From an uncultured Collinsella sp. (GTDB lineage Bacteria > Actinomycetota > Coriobacteriia > Coriobacteriales > Coriobacteriaceae), in NCBI GenBank assembly GCA_934643145.1, contig CAKUBM010000002.1, forward strand, positions 1-64,000: a stretch of DNA of 64,000 bases, in the 5' to 3' direction. Positions within the stretch are counted from its first letter, which is position 1; each line of letters starts with the position of its first letter. The notes under the pieces are model-generated. The model was given only the letters and a program-made list of their open reading frames with translations. It ran no database searches and was not told the DNA's origin. Positions 28,918-37,500 of this stretch are shown here, piece by piece. The position numbers were made by a program, and so were the translations under genes.

Positions 28918-30063
28918 ATGTACTGCACAGAATGCGGCACGAAAAACGAAGACGGAATGCAATTCTGCGTTCAATGCGGGGCACCACTGGATTCAGCCCA
29001 GGTTGATTTATCTAGTCAACCTTTTGAGCCAACTCAGCCTGCGCTTGGCAATCGACCGCGCAATGTCTCTACAACCAGGCGGAGCAGGCAACCCAAAAAG
29101 CGTACGCAAATCATTGTGGCAGCGACGATTGCGGCGTTAGTCGCATGCGGAGGTGCCAGCTATTACTTTGGCGCGTACATGCCGCAATCGAAACAGACGA
29201 CAAAGAAGCAGAAGACCGCTGCAGCTGAATACTCGAAGCATTCTGTTCTTATCAGTGTTTCCGGAGACGGATGGAATACGTCGGAAGGAGCTTCCAAGCT
29301 ACCGATCCGCGTGAAAGGAACCGATGCCAACGGAAGCAAAATCGACAAAACGGCATTTGTCGATTCCGATGGAAAAGGTCTGGAACTCATTCCGGGAACA
29401 TACGGGCTCGTAATAGAGGGTACTCCGATTGGAGCGGACGGCTCGCTCTGGAACGTTTCCGATTCGAGCGTGAAATTTAAAGTGAAGCGTGCTCTCAAAG
29501 ATGGCGAAAAGGTTGATTTCCGCGCGATGGCAAAGCTGACATTGGGTGACAAGATCGATCCAGCCGATGTTACCGACGAGCAAATCAATGCGGCAGAAAA
29601 ATTAGCCGAGCGGGGAGGTTGCGATTCGAAGAGCTCGGCGAAAGCTCTAGCTGCAGCCGCAAGGGGAGCTCGTGATGCAGCAGTTTCCGCCAAACAAGCC
29701 GAGGATGCTTCTGCCGCTCAAAAGCGCGCTGAGCAAGAGGCTGAAAATGCAAAGAAAGCCGTCGAGCAGAGTGAGCCATCGACGCCTTCTCTATCAGAAA
29801 TAAGCCCATTTTGGGGCGCATTCGTCATGGCCAGTAAGGACTATACAACATCGAAGAATAAGGCAGATGACCTTAGAAACAGCGGGTTCCCAGGCGCAAT
29901 TGTCGTGTGCACAACAGACTGGACAAACCTTAACAAGGAGACGTGGTATTCGGTTTCCGCTGGCAGGTTTTCAAGTCGAACTGAGGCGGAACAAGCGGTT
30001 TCTGCCTTAAAAAATCAAGGCATGTCAGATGCCTACGTCCGATATTCCGGAGACCATCAGTAG
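28918..30063 (+). CDS. Zinc-ribbon membrane protein with extracellular repeat domain and C-terminal SPOR domain
   Basis: 381 residues: N-terminal zinc ribbon (CTECGTKN...CVQCG), basic linker, one membrane helix near 62-87, an extracellular domain about 107-230 that matches the protein at 11206-12696, an Ala/Glu-rich coiled coil about 230-285, and a C-terminal part about 296-378 (FWGAFVMASKDYTTSKNKAD... WYSVSAGRFSSRTEAEQAV) that looks like a SPOR domain. SPOR domains bind denuded peptidoglycan, so a role at the cell wall or septum is a reasonable inference. It is the last gene of the AT-rich island. Confidence 0.8.
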   Translation: MYCTECGTKNEDGMQFCVQCGAPLDSAQVDLSSQPFEPTQPALGNRPRNVSTTRRSRQPKKRTQIIVAATIAALVACGGASYYFGAYMPQSKQTTKKQKTAAAEYSKHSVLISVSGDGWNTSEGASKLPIRVKGTDANGSKIDKTAFVDSDGKGLELIPGTYGLVIEGTPIGADGSLWNVSDSSVKFKVKRALKDGEKVDFRAMAKLTLGDKIDPADVTDEQINAAEKLAERGGCDSKSSAKALAAAARGARDAAVSAKQAEDASAAQKRAEQEAENAKKAVEQSEPSTPSLSEISPFWGAFVMASKDYTTSKNKADDLRNSGFPGAIVVCTTDWTNLNKETWYSVSAGRFSSRTEAEQAVSALKNQGMSDAYVRYSGDHQ

Positions 30064-30116
30064 CACCGCACCTTAAACACGTTTTTACTTGCGGATTTAG
30101 CATTTCATATTTAATG

Positions 30117-30156
30117 AAACGAGGGCCATCGCATCGGCGCGATAGCCCTCGTTTTT
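30117..30156 (+). terminator. Terminator at the end of the AT-rich island
   Basis: AAACGAGGGC-CATCGC with GCGAT-GCCCTCGTTT, followed by T residues; near twin of the hairpin at 26905-26943. Confidence 0.88.
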
Positions 30157-30160
30157 GCAA

Positions 30161-30193
30161 CCCTCAATTTGAAACCTGTCCCCAAATTGGTGG
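30161..30193. repeat. GGGACAGG-core hairpin, CCACCAATTT stem, inverted copy 2
   Basis: CCCTCAATTT-GAAACCTGTCCCC-AAATTGGTGG: core identical to 26948-26980 in reverse orientation, with two mismatches in the left arm. It abuts the niaR stop codon. Confidence 0.7.
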
Positions 30194-30194
30194 T

Positions 30195-30740
30195 CTAGCC
30201 GAGGTTGTCCTCGTAGGGCATGATCTCGGCCAGGTAGCCCTTCTCTTTGAGCATGGCCTCGATCTCGTCGAGGGTTTGCTCGTCTTCTGCCGCGATGCGA
30301 TGGAAGTGGTAGCCGCTCGTCACCGTTAGCAGCGGAAAGCTCTTGCCGCTCTCGATATCGTGCAGATAGCGCTCCACGTCGCGACGGTTGCGGATGTCCA
30401 GGTCGGCCGTGATCTTACCGTACACGCGGTGATTGACGATCACGTTGAGCACGGCACCACCGGCGTCGACGATACTCGTGAGCTCATCGCCCGCCTGCTC
30501 CACGCCGTGGCGAACCTTGACCAAGCGCGTGGGCACAGCGGGGCTGCTGGGGGCCTCCTGCAGCACGTAGCCGCGGTTGGTCGCCACGATATCGTGCCCG
30601 TCGGCGCGCAGCAAGGCAATGTCTTGCACCACGACCTGACGGCTCACGCTCACCTCGCGGGCAAGCGCGCTGCCCGAAACGGGATCTTTGGCCCCCTCGA
30701 GCACGGCCATGATGGCACGGCGACGCTCGCGGGCGTTCAT
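30195..30740 (-). CDS. niaR: NAD biosynthesis repressor NiaR
   Basis: A 181-residue repressor with an N-terminal HTH_11 winged helix (RRRAIMAVLEGAKDPVSGSALA) and a C-terminal 3H domain, named after three conserved histidines (VRHG, VNHRVYG, GYHFH are visible). It senses nicotinic acid. Its ATG shares one base with the nadC stop (TAATG), so it is the last gene of nadA-nadB-nadC-niaR and is translationally coupled. The palindrome before nadA is its likely operator, which would make it autoregulated. Confidence 0.93.
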   Translation of the reverse strand: MNARERRRAIMAVLEGAKDPVSGSALAREVSVSRQVVVQDIALLRADGHDIVATNRGYVLQEAPSSPAVPTRLVKVRHGVEQAGDELTSIVDAGGAVLNVIVNHRVYGKITADLDIRNRRDVERYLHDIESGKSFPLLTVTSGYHFHRIAAEDEQTLDEIEAMLKEKGYLAEIMPYEDNLG

Positions 30741-31600
30741 TATTTACCGTCCAGCAGACGCAGGTGCTTAAGCGAAAGGTCGAGGATCGGCGCGGAGTGC
30801 GTCAGGGCGCCCGAGCTAATAAAATCGACGCCCAGATCGGCCAGGGCGCGAATGTTGCCGGCGTCCACGTTGCCCGAGCACTCGGTCTTGGCGCGACCGT
30901 CGATAAGCTCGATGGCGGCGGCCATATCGTCGTGGGTCATGTTGTCGAACATGATGATGTCGGCGCCAGCCTCTACGGCCTCGCGCACCATGTCCAGATT
31001 CTCGCACTCAATCTCGACCGTCGTGGTAAACGACGCATGGGCGCGCGCCATCTCGATCGCACGTGCCACGCCACCGGCGGCGTCGATATGGTTGTCCTTG
31101 AGCATGACAGCCGTCGACAGGTTGTAGCGGTGGTTGCTGCCGCCGCCGATCTCGACTGCGGCCTTCTCGAAGACACGCATGCCCGGCGTGGTCTTGCGCG
31201 TGTCGACGAGCACGGTCTTGGTGCCCTCGAGCGCCGCGGCCATCTGATGCGTATAGGTGGCGATACCGCTCATGCGCTGCAGGTAGTTGAGCGCCACGCG
31301 CTCGCCCGAAAGCAGCACGCGAGCGTCGCCGCGCACCTGGCCCACATGGTCGCCGGCGTGCACCTCGTCGCCGTCCGCGACATCAAACAGCACCGAGCTC
31401 TGCGAATCCAGTAGTTCAAAGGTGCGGGCGAACACATCCAGGCCGGCGATGATGCCGTCGGCCTTGGCGATGAGCTCCACCGTGGCGGGGCGCGCCGTGG
31501 GGCACACGCTCGCCGTGCTCACGTCCTCAAACGTAATATCCTCGCGCAGGGCCTGCAAAATCAGATCATCGACGACGAGCTTCATGGTAATGGGATTCAT
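30740..31600 (-). CDS. nadC: Nicotinate-nucleotide diphosphorylase (carboxylating)
   Basis: Quinolinate phosphoribosyltransferase, 286 residues, the step from quinolinate to nicotinate mononucleotide. Motifs: RVALNYLQRMSGIAT, DTRKTTPGMR, and GGGSNHRYNLSTAVMLKDNH, which form the active site; IIMFDNMT and ECSGN follow. GGAGGAG lies six bases before the ATG, inside the end of nadB (the stop of nadB is three bases upstream). Confidence 0.97.
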   Translation of the reverse strand: MNPITMKLVVDDLILQALREDITFEDVSTASVCPTARPATVELIAKADGIIAGLDVFARTFELLDSQSSVLFDVADGDEVHAGDHVGQVRGDARVLLSGERVALNYLQRMSGIATYTHQMAAALEGTKTVLVDTRKTTPGMRVFEKAAVEIGGGSNHRYNLSTAVMLKDNHIDAAGGVARAIEMARAHASFTTTVEIECENLDMVREAVEAGADIIMFDNMTHDDMAAAIELIDGRAKTECSGNVDAGNIRALADLGVDFISSGALTHSAPILDLSLKHLRLLDGK

Positions 31601-31603
31601 GGT

Positions 31604-32980
31604 CTACTCCTCCACGGCCTGCGTGCCGGCGGCACGGGCCAAATCATCGATTGCAAGGGCATCGACGCTCAGGGCGCGGTGACGTCCGTCGAGCGCGGGC
31701 TCGCCGGCCTGCTCCACGGCAAGCGACTCGCCGGTGCGCATACGCCAAGCGGCGCGGCGACCCCAAACCAGGGACTCGAGCAGGCTGTTGGAAGCCAGGC
31801 GGTTCTTGCCGTGCACGCCGTTGCAGGCCGTCTCGCCCGCGGCGTAGAGCTCGGGCATCGAGGTGCGGCCGTCCTTGTCGACCCACACGCCGCCCATAAA
31901 GTAGTGCTGCGTGGGCGTGACGGGGATGGGCTCGTCCAAGATGTCGCGGCCGTCCTCCAGGCAGCGTGCGCGGATGTTGGCAAAGTGCCCAGTCACCACG
32001 TCGCGCTCGACGGGGGCAAAGCTCAGCCACTCGTGCTCGGTGCCGTCCTGCTTCATCTGCTCGCGGATGGCGGCGGCGACCACGTCTCGCGGCTGCAGCT
32101 CGTCGGTAAAGCGCTCGCCGGCGGCGTTGAGCAGGATCGCGCCCTCGCCGCGGCAGCTCTCGCTGATCAGGAAGGTGCGGCCCGGCTGCGGCGAGAACAG
32201 GCCCGTGGGGTGGATCTGCACGTAGTCCAGATGCTCCATCGTAATGCCGTGCTCCTGAGCGATGTAGCAAGCGTCGCCCGTGAGCTGCGGATAGTTGGTC
32301 GAGTGATCGTACACGCCACCGATGCCGCCCGTCGCCCACAGCGTATGGCGCGCGTGAATCTTAAACGACTCGCCCGCATGCACGCCCTCGGCAGCATTTG
32401 CAAGCTCATCGGCGGGACGGACCGAGTCGTCCTCGTCCACGGGCACGGCAACGATGCCGGTGCATACCGTGGCGCCGCCGCGCTCGTCGGTCAGGATATC
32501 GGTCATGGCCACGTGCTCAAGAATCTGCACGTTGTCCAGCTTGCGGACGGCCTGGAGCAGCTTGGTCGTGATCTCCTTGCCCGTAATATCGGCGTGGAAG
32601 GCGATACGCGGGCGGCTGTGCGCGCCCTCGCGGGTAAAGTCGAGGCTGCCGTCGGCCTTGCGCTCAAAGTCCACGCCCATCGCCAGCAGGTCGTTGATGA
32701 CCGAGCGGCTCGAGCGGATCATGATGTCGACGCTCTCGCGGCGGTTCTCGTAGTGGCCGGCGTGCATGGTGTCCTCAAAGAAGGCGTCGTAGTCCGACCC
32801 TTCGGGCAGCACGCAGATGCCGCCCTGCGCGAGCATGGAATCGCACTCGTCGACGGCGCCCTTGGAGAGCATGATCACGCGCGTGCTCGTCGGCAGATTG
32901 AGGGCCGCGTACAGGCCCGCTACGCCGCAGCCGGCAATGACGACGTCGCACTCCATGTCGGGGTATTGCTTGGTTTCCAC
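31604..32980 (-). CDS. nadB: L-aspartate oxidase
   Basis: FAD flavoprotein that oxidises L-aspartate to iminoaspartate, the substrate of NadA. 458 residues, a little shorter than the E. coli enzyme because the C-terminal helical domain is short. Visible: FAD site VVIAGCGVAGLYAALN, MLAQGGI, THSRPR-type AHSRPRIAFHADITG, and HPTGL. The start is GTG at 32978-32980 (METKQYPDMECD) with GGGAGAGG upstream; the larger open frame runs back through nadA in a different frame and is spurious. Confidence 0.95.
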   Translation of the reverse strand: METKQYPDMECDVVIAGCGVAGLYAALNLPTSTRVIMLSKGAVDECDSMLAQGGICVLPEGSDYDAFFEDTMHAGHYENRRESVDIMIRSSRSVINDLLAMGVDFERKADGSLDFTREGAHSRPRIAFHADITGKEITTKLLQAVRKLDNVQILEHVAMTDILTDERGGATVCTGIVAVPVDEDDSVRPADELANAAEGVHAGESFKIHARHTLWATGGIGGVYDHSTNYPQLTGDACYIAQEHGITMEHLDYVQIHPTGLFSPQPGRTFLISESCRGEGAILLNAAGERFTDELQPRDVVAAAIREQMKQDGTEHEWLSFAPVERDVVTGHFANIRARCLEDGRDILDEPIPVTPTQHYFMGGVWVDKDGRTSMPELYAAGETACNGVHGKNRLASNSLLESLVWGRRAAWRMRTGESLAVEQAGEPALDGRHRALSVDALAIDDLARAAGTQAVEE

Positions 32981-32997
32981 AGGAATCCTCTCCCTTG

Positions 32998-33032
32998 AAT
33001 GTGGCATGCGGGACCGTCCCTCATGCCACATT
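32998..33032. repeat. Palindrome between nadA and nadB
   Basis: AATGTGGCATG pairs with CATGCCACATT and GGGAC with GTCCC inside it, 35 bases in all, three bases past the nadA stop. It has no T-tract; it may be an mRNA processing or stability hairpin. The GGGAC/GTCCC centre resembles the core of the other repeats. Confidence 0.6.
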
Positions 33033-33035
33033 GTT

Positions 33036-34061
33036 TTAGCGCGCTGCGTACTCGAGCATGCGGTCGAGCGTGAGCTTGGCCTGATCGGCGGCCTCGTCCG
33101 ACACGCCAATCTGCACCTCGCCCTCGCCCGTCTCCAGGCAGCGCACGAGCTTTTCGAGCGTGATGAGATCCATGTTGACGCAGGTGGGCTGCACCGCGGG
33201 GAAGTAGAACTTCTTGCCGGTGCCCTGGCAGCGGCGCTCGAGCTCGTAGAGCACGCCACGGACCGTCACGATAATGAACTCGCTCGCGTCGGACTCCTCG
33301 GCGTACTTGATGATGCCGGCGGTGGAGCCGATGTAGTCGGCCTCGGCCAAGACGTCGGCCTTGCACTCAGGATGCGCCAGCACGAGCGCGTCGGGGTGGG
33401 CCTCCGTCGCGTCGACGATCTGCTCGACGGTGATGATGTGATGGCGCGGGCAGTAGCCGTTGTTGAGAATGACGTGCTTTTGCGGCACCTGCTCGGCTAC
33501 GAAGCGGCCGAGGTTTTGGTCGGGAATGAACAGGATATGCTGCTGCGGCAGCTCGGACACGATCTTGACGGCGTTGGAACTGGTGACGCACACGTCGCTC
33601 CAGCTCTTAATCTCGACCGTCGAGTTGACGTAGCACACCACGGCCAGGTCGTCGCCATACTCGGCGCGCGCCGCGTCGACCGTCTCGCGCTTGACCATGT
33701 GCGCCATGGGGCAGTCCGCACCCGGCTCGGGCAGCAGCACGGTCTTGGTGGGGTTGAGCAGCTTGGCGCTCTCGCCCATAAACTCCACGCCGCACAGCAC
33801 GATGGTCTGCTGCGGCAGGCTTTTGGCGAGCTTTGCCAGGTAAAAGCTGTCGCCGACGTAATCGGCCACAGCCTGGACCTCGGGCGCCACGTAATAGTGC
33901 GCCAGGATCACCGCGTCGCGTTGGGTTTTAAGTTGCTGAATGGCCTCGACAAGCTCTGCGGGCACCAATGCCGCGCGCTCCGTTGCCGTCGTTGCCGATG
34001 CCAGGCCGGCCGCAATGTCGCGTGCAAGCTCCGATGCATCCATGTTCGCGCTCTGTGCCAT
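33036..34061 (-). CDS. nadA: Quinolinate synthase A
   Basis: [4Fe-4S] enzyme that condenses iminoaspartate with dihydroxyacetone phosphate. 341 residues. The three expected cluster cysteines are in LCGVEFMGE, AHPECKAD and QPTCVNMD; AHYYVAPEVQ, GDSFYLA and NGYCPRHHI are also typical. The ATG at 34059-34061 has AGAGGGG upstream; a TTG one codon earlier is possible. First gene of the nad operon, behind the candidate NiaR operator. Confidence 0.96.
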   Translation of the reverse strand: MAQSANMDASELARDIAAGLASATTATERAALVPAELVEAIQQLKTQRDAVILAHYYVAPEVQAVADYVGDSFYLAKLAKSLPQQTIVLCGVEFMGESAKLLNPTKTVLLPEPGADCPMAHMVKRETVDAARAEYGDDLAVVCYVNSTVEIKSWSDVCVTSSNAVKIVSELPQQHILFIPDQNLGRFVAEQVPQKHVILNNGYCPRHHIITVEQIVDATEAHPDALVLAHPECKADVLAEADYIGSTAGIIKYAEESDASEFIIVTVRGVLYELERRCQGTGKKFYFPAVQPTCVNMDLITLEKLVRCLETGEGEVQIGVSDEAADQAKLTLDRMLEYAAR

Positions 34062-34102
34062 CAAGGCCCCTCTCTTTTGGCGAATCTTGGGGCTTTAGTA
34101 TG

Positions 34103-34146
34103 ACACCTAGGTTTACAGCTGACAAGACAGCTGTAAACCTAGGTGT
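34103..34146. promoter_or_regulatory. Candidate NiaR operator before nadA
   Basis: A perfect 19-base inverted repeat, ACACCTAGGTTTACAGCTG and its complement, around ACAAGA, 42 bases before the nadA start. Its position and perfection, with niaR in the same operon, point to NiaR. Confidence 0.8.
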
Positions 34147-34224
34147 AAAGTTGTAATAAAGATTCAATTAATAGGCGGTTCTTTAAATTATAACCCCCTG
34201 CTTTGTACCCTCGCCAAAGGGCAG

Positions 34225-34441
34225 TGGGCAAAAATGGCAAATATGAGTACTGTTACCAAATTAGTAGCAGCGATTTTCGGTCTGCCAGGCCCCCTAAATC
34301 GCCCTTTTGGGCTCAAAACCCAGCGACAGACACCCCAAAATCATCCCCATGGAGCCCTCTGGGCACGTTTTGAGCCCATTTTCGCTGTTACTAAAATAGT
34401 GACAGTACTCATTTTTGGCATTTTTTGCCCACCAGGTCCCG
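34225..34441. repeat. 217-bp imperfect inverted repeat
   Basis: The left end (TGGGCAAAAATGGCAAATAT, then GAGTACTGTTACC...) matches the complement of the right end over about 55 bases with roughly four of five positions equal; both contain GAGTACTGT and CAGCGA. The centre of about 100 bases is GC-rich. It fills the 440-bp gap between the nad promoter and the surface-protein terminator. One copy in the window. Confidence 0.7.
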
Positions 34442-34450
34442 CGGCGACAC

Positions 34451-34484
34451 AAAAAAGGGGCCCGGATGGCGAGATCCGGGCCCC
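34451..34484 (-). terminator. Terminator of the giant surface protein gene
   Basis: On the minus strand GGGGCCCGGAT pairs with ATCCGGGCCCC and is followed by six T. Confidence 0.93.
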
Positions 34485-34502
34485 AAGGGGATAAGGAGGC
34501 GA

Positions 34503-37500
34503 CTAGGCGCGGCGCCTCATAGCGTATGTCAGCAGCAGAACTGCCACGCCAGCTACAAGTACGCCACCAGCCATGGCGTACGTTCCATCGCCGACCGAAG
34601 GCAAGGTGCCCTTGCCAGTCTTCTTCTTGGACTTAGAAGACGTGGTCGTCGTGGTGGTCGCGGTCTGGCTCGGGCCGGGCGTCGGCGTCGGCTTGGCGGC
34701 CTCAGCAATGGTAAAGGTCGTCTCGGCCGTACCCGTGGTCGAAACCACACTCAGCTTGTGCTCACCCACACCAAGCGTCTTCACAAAGCTCGTCTTGAGC
34801 GTCACGATTGTAGAGCCCGAGGTAAGAACGAAGTTATCAGCACCGACTTCCATGTCGTCGACCAGTACCGTCTTGAAGTACTTGATCGGCGCGTTCGAAC
34901 GGAAGCTCAGGTCCTTGGCGGTGTCGACCGTAATCGCCTGGCCTGCGCCCTCAATGATCGTGGGGGGCAGGATCGCGATGTCCTCGGTCTTGCCCTTCTC
35001 GCCGCAGACAGTGCACTCCTGGTGCCTCTCGCCCTTGGCCTCGGTGGTCGCCGGCCTATCGACAACCCACTCAAAGGTGTGCTCAGCCTTGTCGAGGATC
35101 TCGCCGCAGCGGCAGATGTGCCAGTGAGCCTTGGCGTCATGTGCCCAACCGGATCCGTCGGGCTCGTGCTTGAGGACGCCATCGACCGTCACGTTCACAT
35201 CGCCCTCGACATCCTTGAGCTCATAGGTGCCGTCGTCGGAGAGCTTAACGGCCTTGCCGTTGACGTTGACGGCGTAGTCCTTGCCCGTAAAGCACGCGCT
35301 ATCGATGCTGATGGCGAGCTTTGCGGATCCGTGCCAGTCGAGCTCGGTCGCAGTCGAGGTGAGCGTGTAGCCTACCTGGTTGCCCGGCAGCGTCACGACG
35401 AGCTTGCGGCCCGCCTTCACGGTGACCTCGGTGGCGGGAGACTCGTCATAGTTGGCCTTAGCCTGGTAGCGTACCTCGTACACACCGGCGGCAAGGTCCT
35501 TGAGCTCGGTCACGTCCTTGCCCACGGCCTGATACTCAGCAGCACCCTGGGCACGCCACTCCATGGTGGCATCGATACCCGTGATCTTGCCGTCCTTCTT
35601 GCCGCTCACGGTCTCGGCGGTTGCCTGAACCACCGGCGCGTCCTGCGCGGCGTTCTTGATGGAGAACTCGCAGGTCAAGCCATCGGCAGGCAGCACGTAG
35701 TTGCCTGCAGCCTTGCCCGTCAGCTCGGCGAGGGTCGCCGTATAGGTGCCGACCTCGGTCTGGGAACCGTCAACGAATGCGCCAAGGTCATCCTTGCCGA
35801 TAACATTGCCGAGCGTGGCCACGGGGCAGTGCTCCTTGCCGTCGTAGACGAACTCGGTGGTACCCCACGTCACGGTGAGCAGGCGTTGGTTGATGGTGAA
35901 CATGCCGTCGACGAACGTAATCTCGTAGTTGGGGTTCGCACCCTCGGGCTGCGTCAGCTGCAGCTTATAGCCGCCGTCGCGTACGTCGTCGCTATCCTCG
36001 TGCTCGATCTCGAGCTCAAGTGTCTCGTCTTTGACGAGCTCGCCACCGGTGACCGACCACTCAAAGACGGGGTCTTTCTCGCCGTAGGTCTTGGAGGCGT
36101 TCTGAGCGGTGACCGTGATCGCACGCGGCTTGACCTCGAGCGTCACCTGGCCCTCGACCGTCGCACCGCCGATCATCACCTTATAGGCAACGTCCAGCGT
36201 GCCGGCGTCCTTGATCTCGGGGGCAGCGGTAGACCAGGTCTTGCCGTCGTCGGTGCTGTACTCGGCCGTCGCGCCCTCGGGCAGCGCCGAAGCATTGACC
36301 GTGTGATACGCGCCGTCGTACTCGCCGGAGTAACCGACGATAGCGGCAGCCGGAATCTCCTCAGGATCAAGTTCGTATCCGCAGACAACACATTGCTTGT
36401 GACCGAAGCCCTTCTCGGTCGCCGTGGGAGGCGTGTCGACAACCCACGTAAAGGTGTGCGCGGCCTCGTCAACCTTGCCGCCGCAGGTGCACTCGTGCCA
36501 GTGCGTGTTGCTATCGGAGATCCACGTGTCGTTCACAGCCTCGTGCTTGCGCACGCCCTCGACCGTCACCTTCACGTCACTCTCGACGTCCTGGACGGCG
36601 AACTCGCCGCGGTCGTTGAGCGCCACGGCGTCTTCGTTGACCTTAACAACGTAGGCAGAGGGGTCGGCGAAGTAGCCGTCCTCGATGCTGATAGCAAGAG
36701 TAGCGGAGCCATGCCAGTCGAGCTCGGTCGCGTCAGTCGTGAGCGTGTAGCCGACCTGTTCGGCGGGCAGCGTCACAGCGAGCTTGCGGCCCGCGGCAAC
36801 CGTGACCTTGGTCGCGGCGGAGGCTTCGTGGTTGTCATCGGCGCGGTAACGCACCTCGTACGTGCTCGCGGCAAGACCGCTAAGCTCAGTCGCGCCTTCG
36901 GGCACAGCCTGATACTCATCCGAGTCCTTGGCACGCCACTCCATAGTGGCGTCGACAGCCGTGATCTTGCCGTCAGCCTTGGCGCTGACGGTCTCGGCCA
37001 CACCCTGAACCACCGGTGCGCCCTTGGGCGCCTTCTTGATAGAGAACTCGCACGTCAGGCCCGTTGCCGGCAGCTTGTAGTTGCCCTTGTCGACGCCCGT
37101 CAGCTCGGTGATGGTCGCCGTATGTTTGCCGGCCTTGACCGCGCCGCCGTCGACGTACGCACCGAGCTTATCGTCACCGACGACGTTGCCGAGGTCCGCC
37201 TGGGGGCAATGCTCCTTGCCGTCGTAGGTGAACTCGGTGGTGGCATCCCACTTCACGCTGAGCTCGCGCTTGCCGATAGTGAACGTGCCGGGCTTGAACG
37301 CAATCTCGTAGTTGGGGTTGGCGTCTTCGGCCTGCGACGCCGTCACAACGTAGCCGCCCTTGCGCACGGTCTCGCCGCCCTCGCGGGAGACGGTGATGTC
37401 CTGGAGGGACTCGCCCTCGACGAGCTTGCCCTTGGTGACCTTCCAGCCCAGAGTGGGATCGCTGTCGCCATACGTCTTGAAGGCGTCCAAAGCGGAAACC

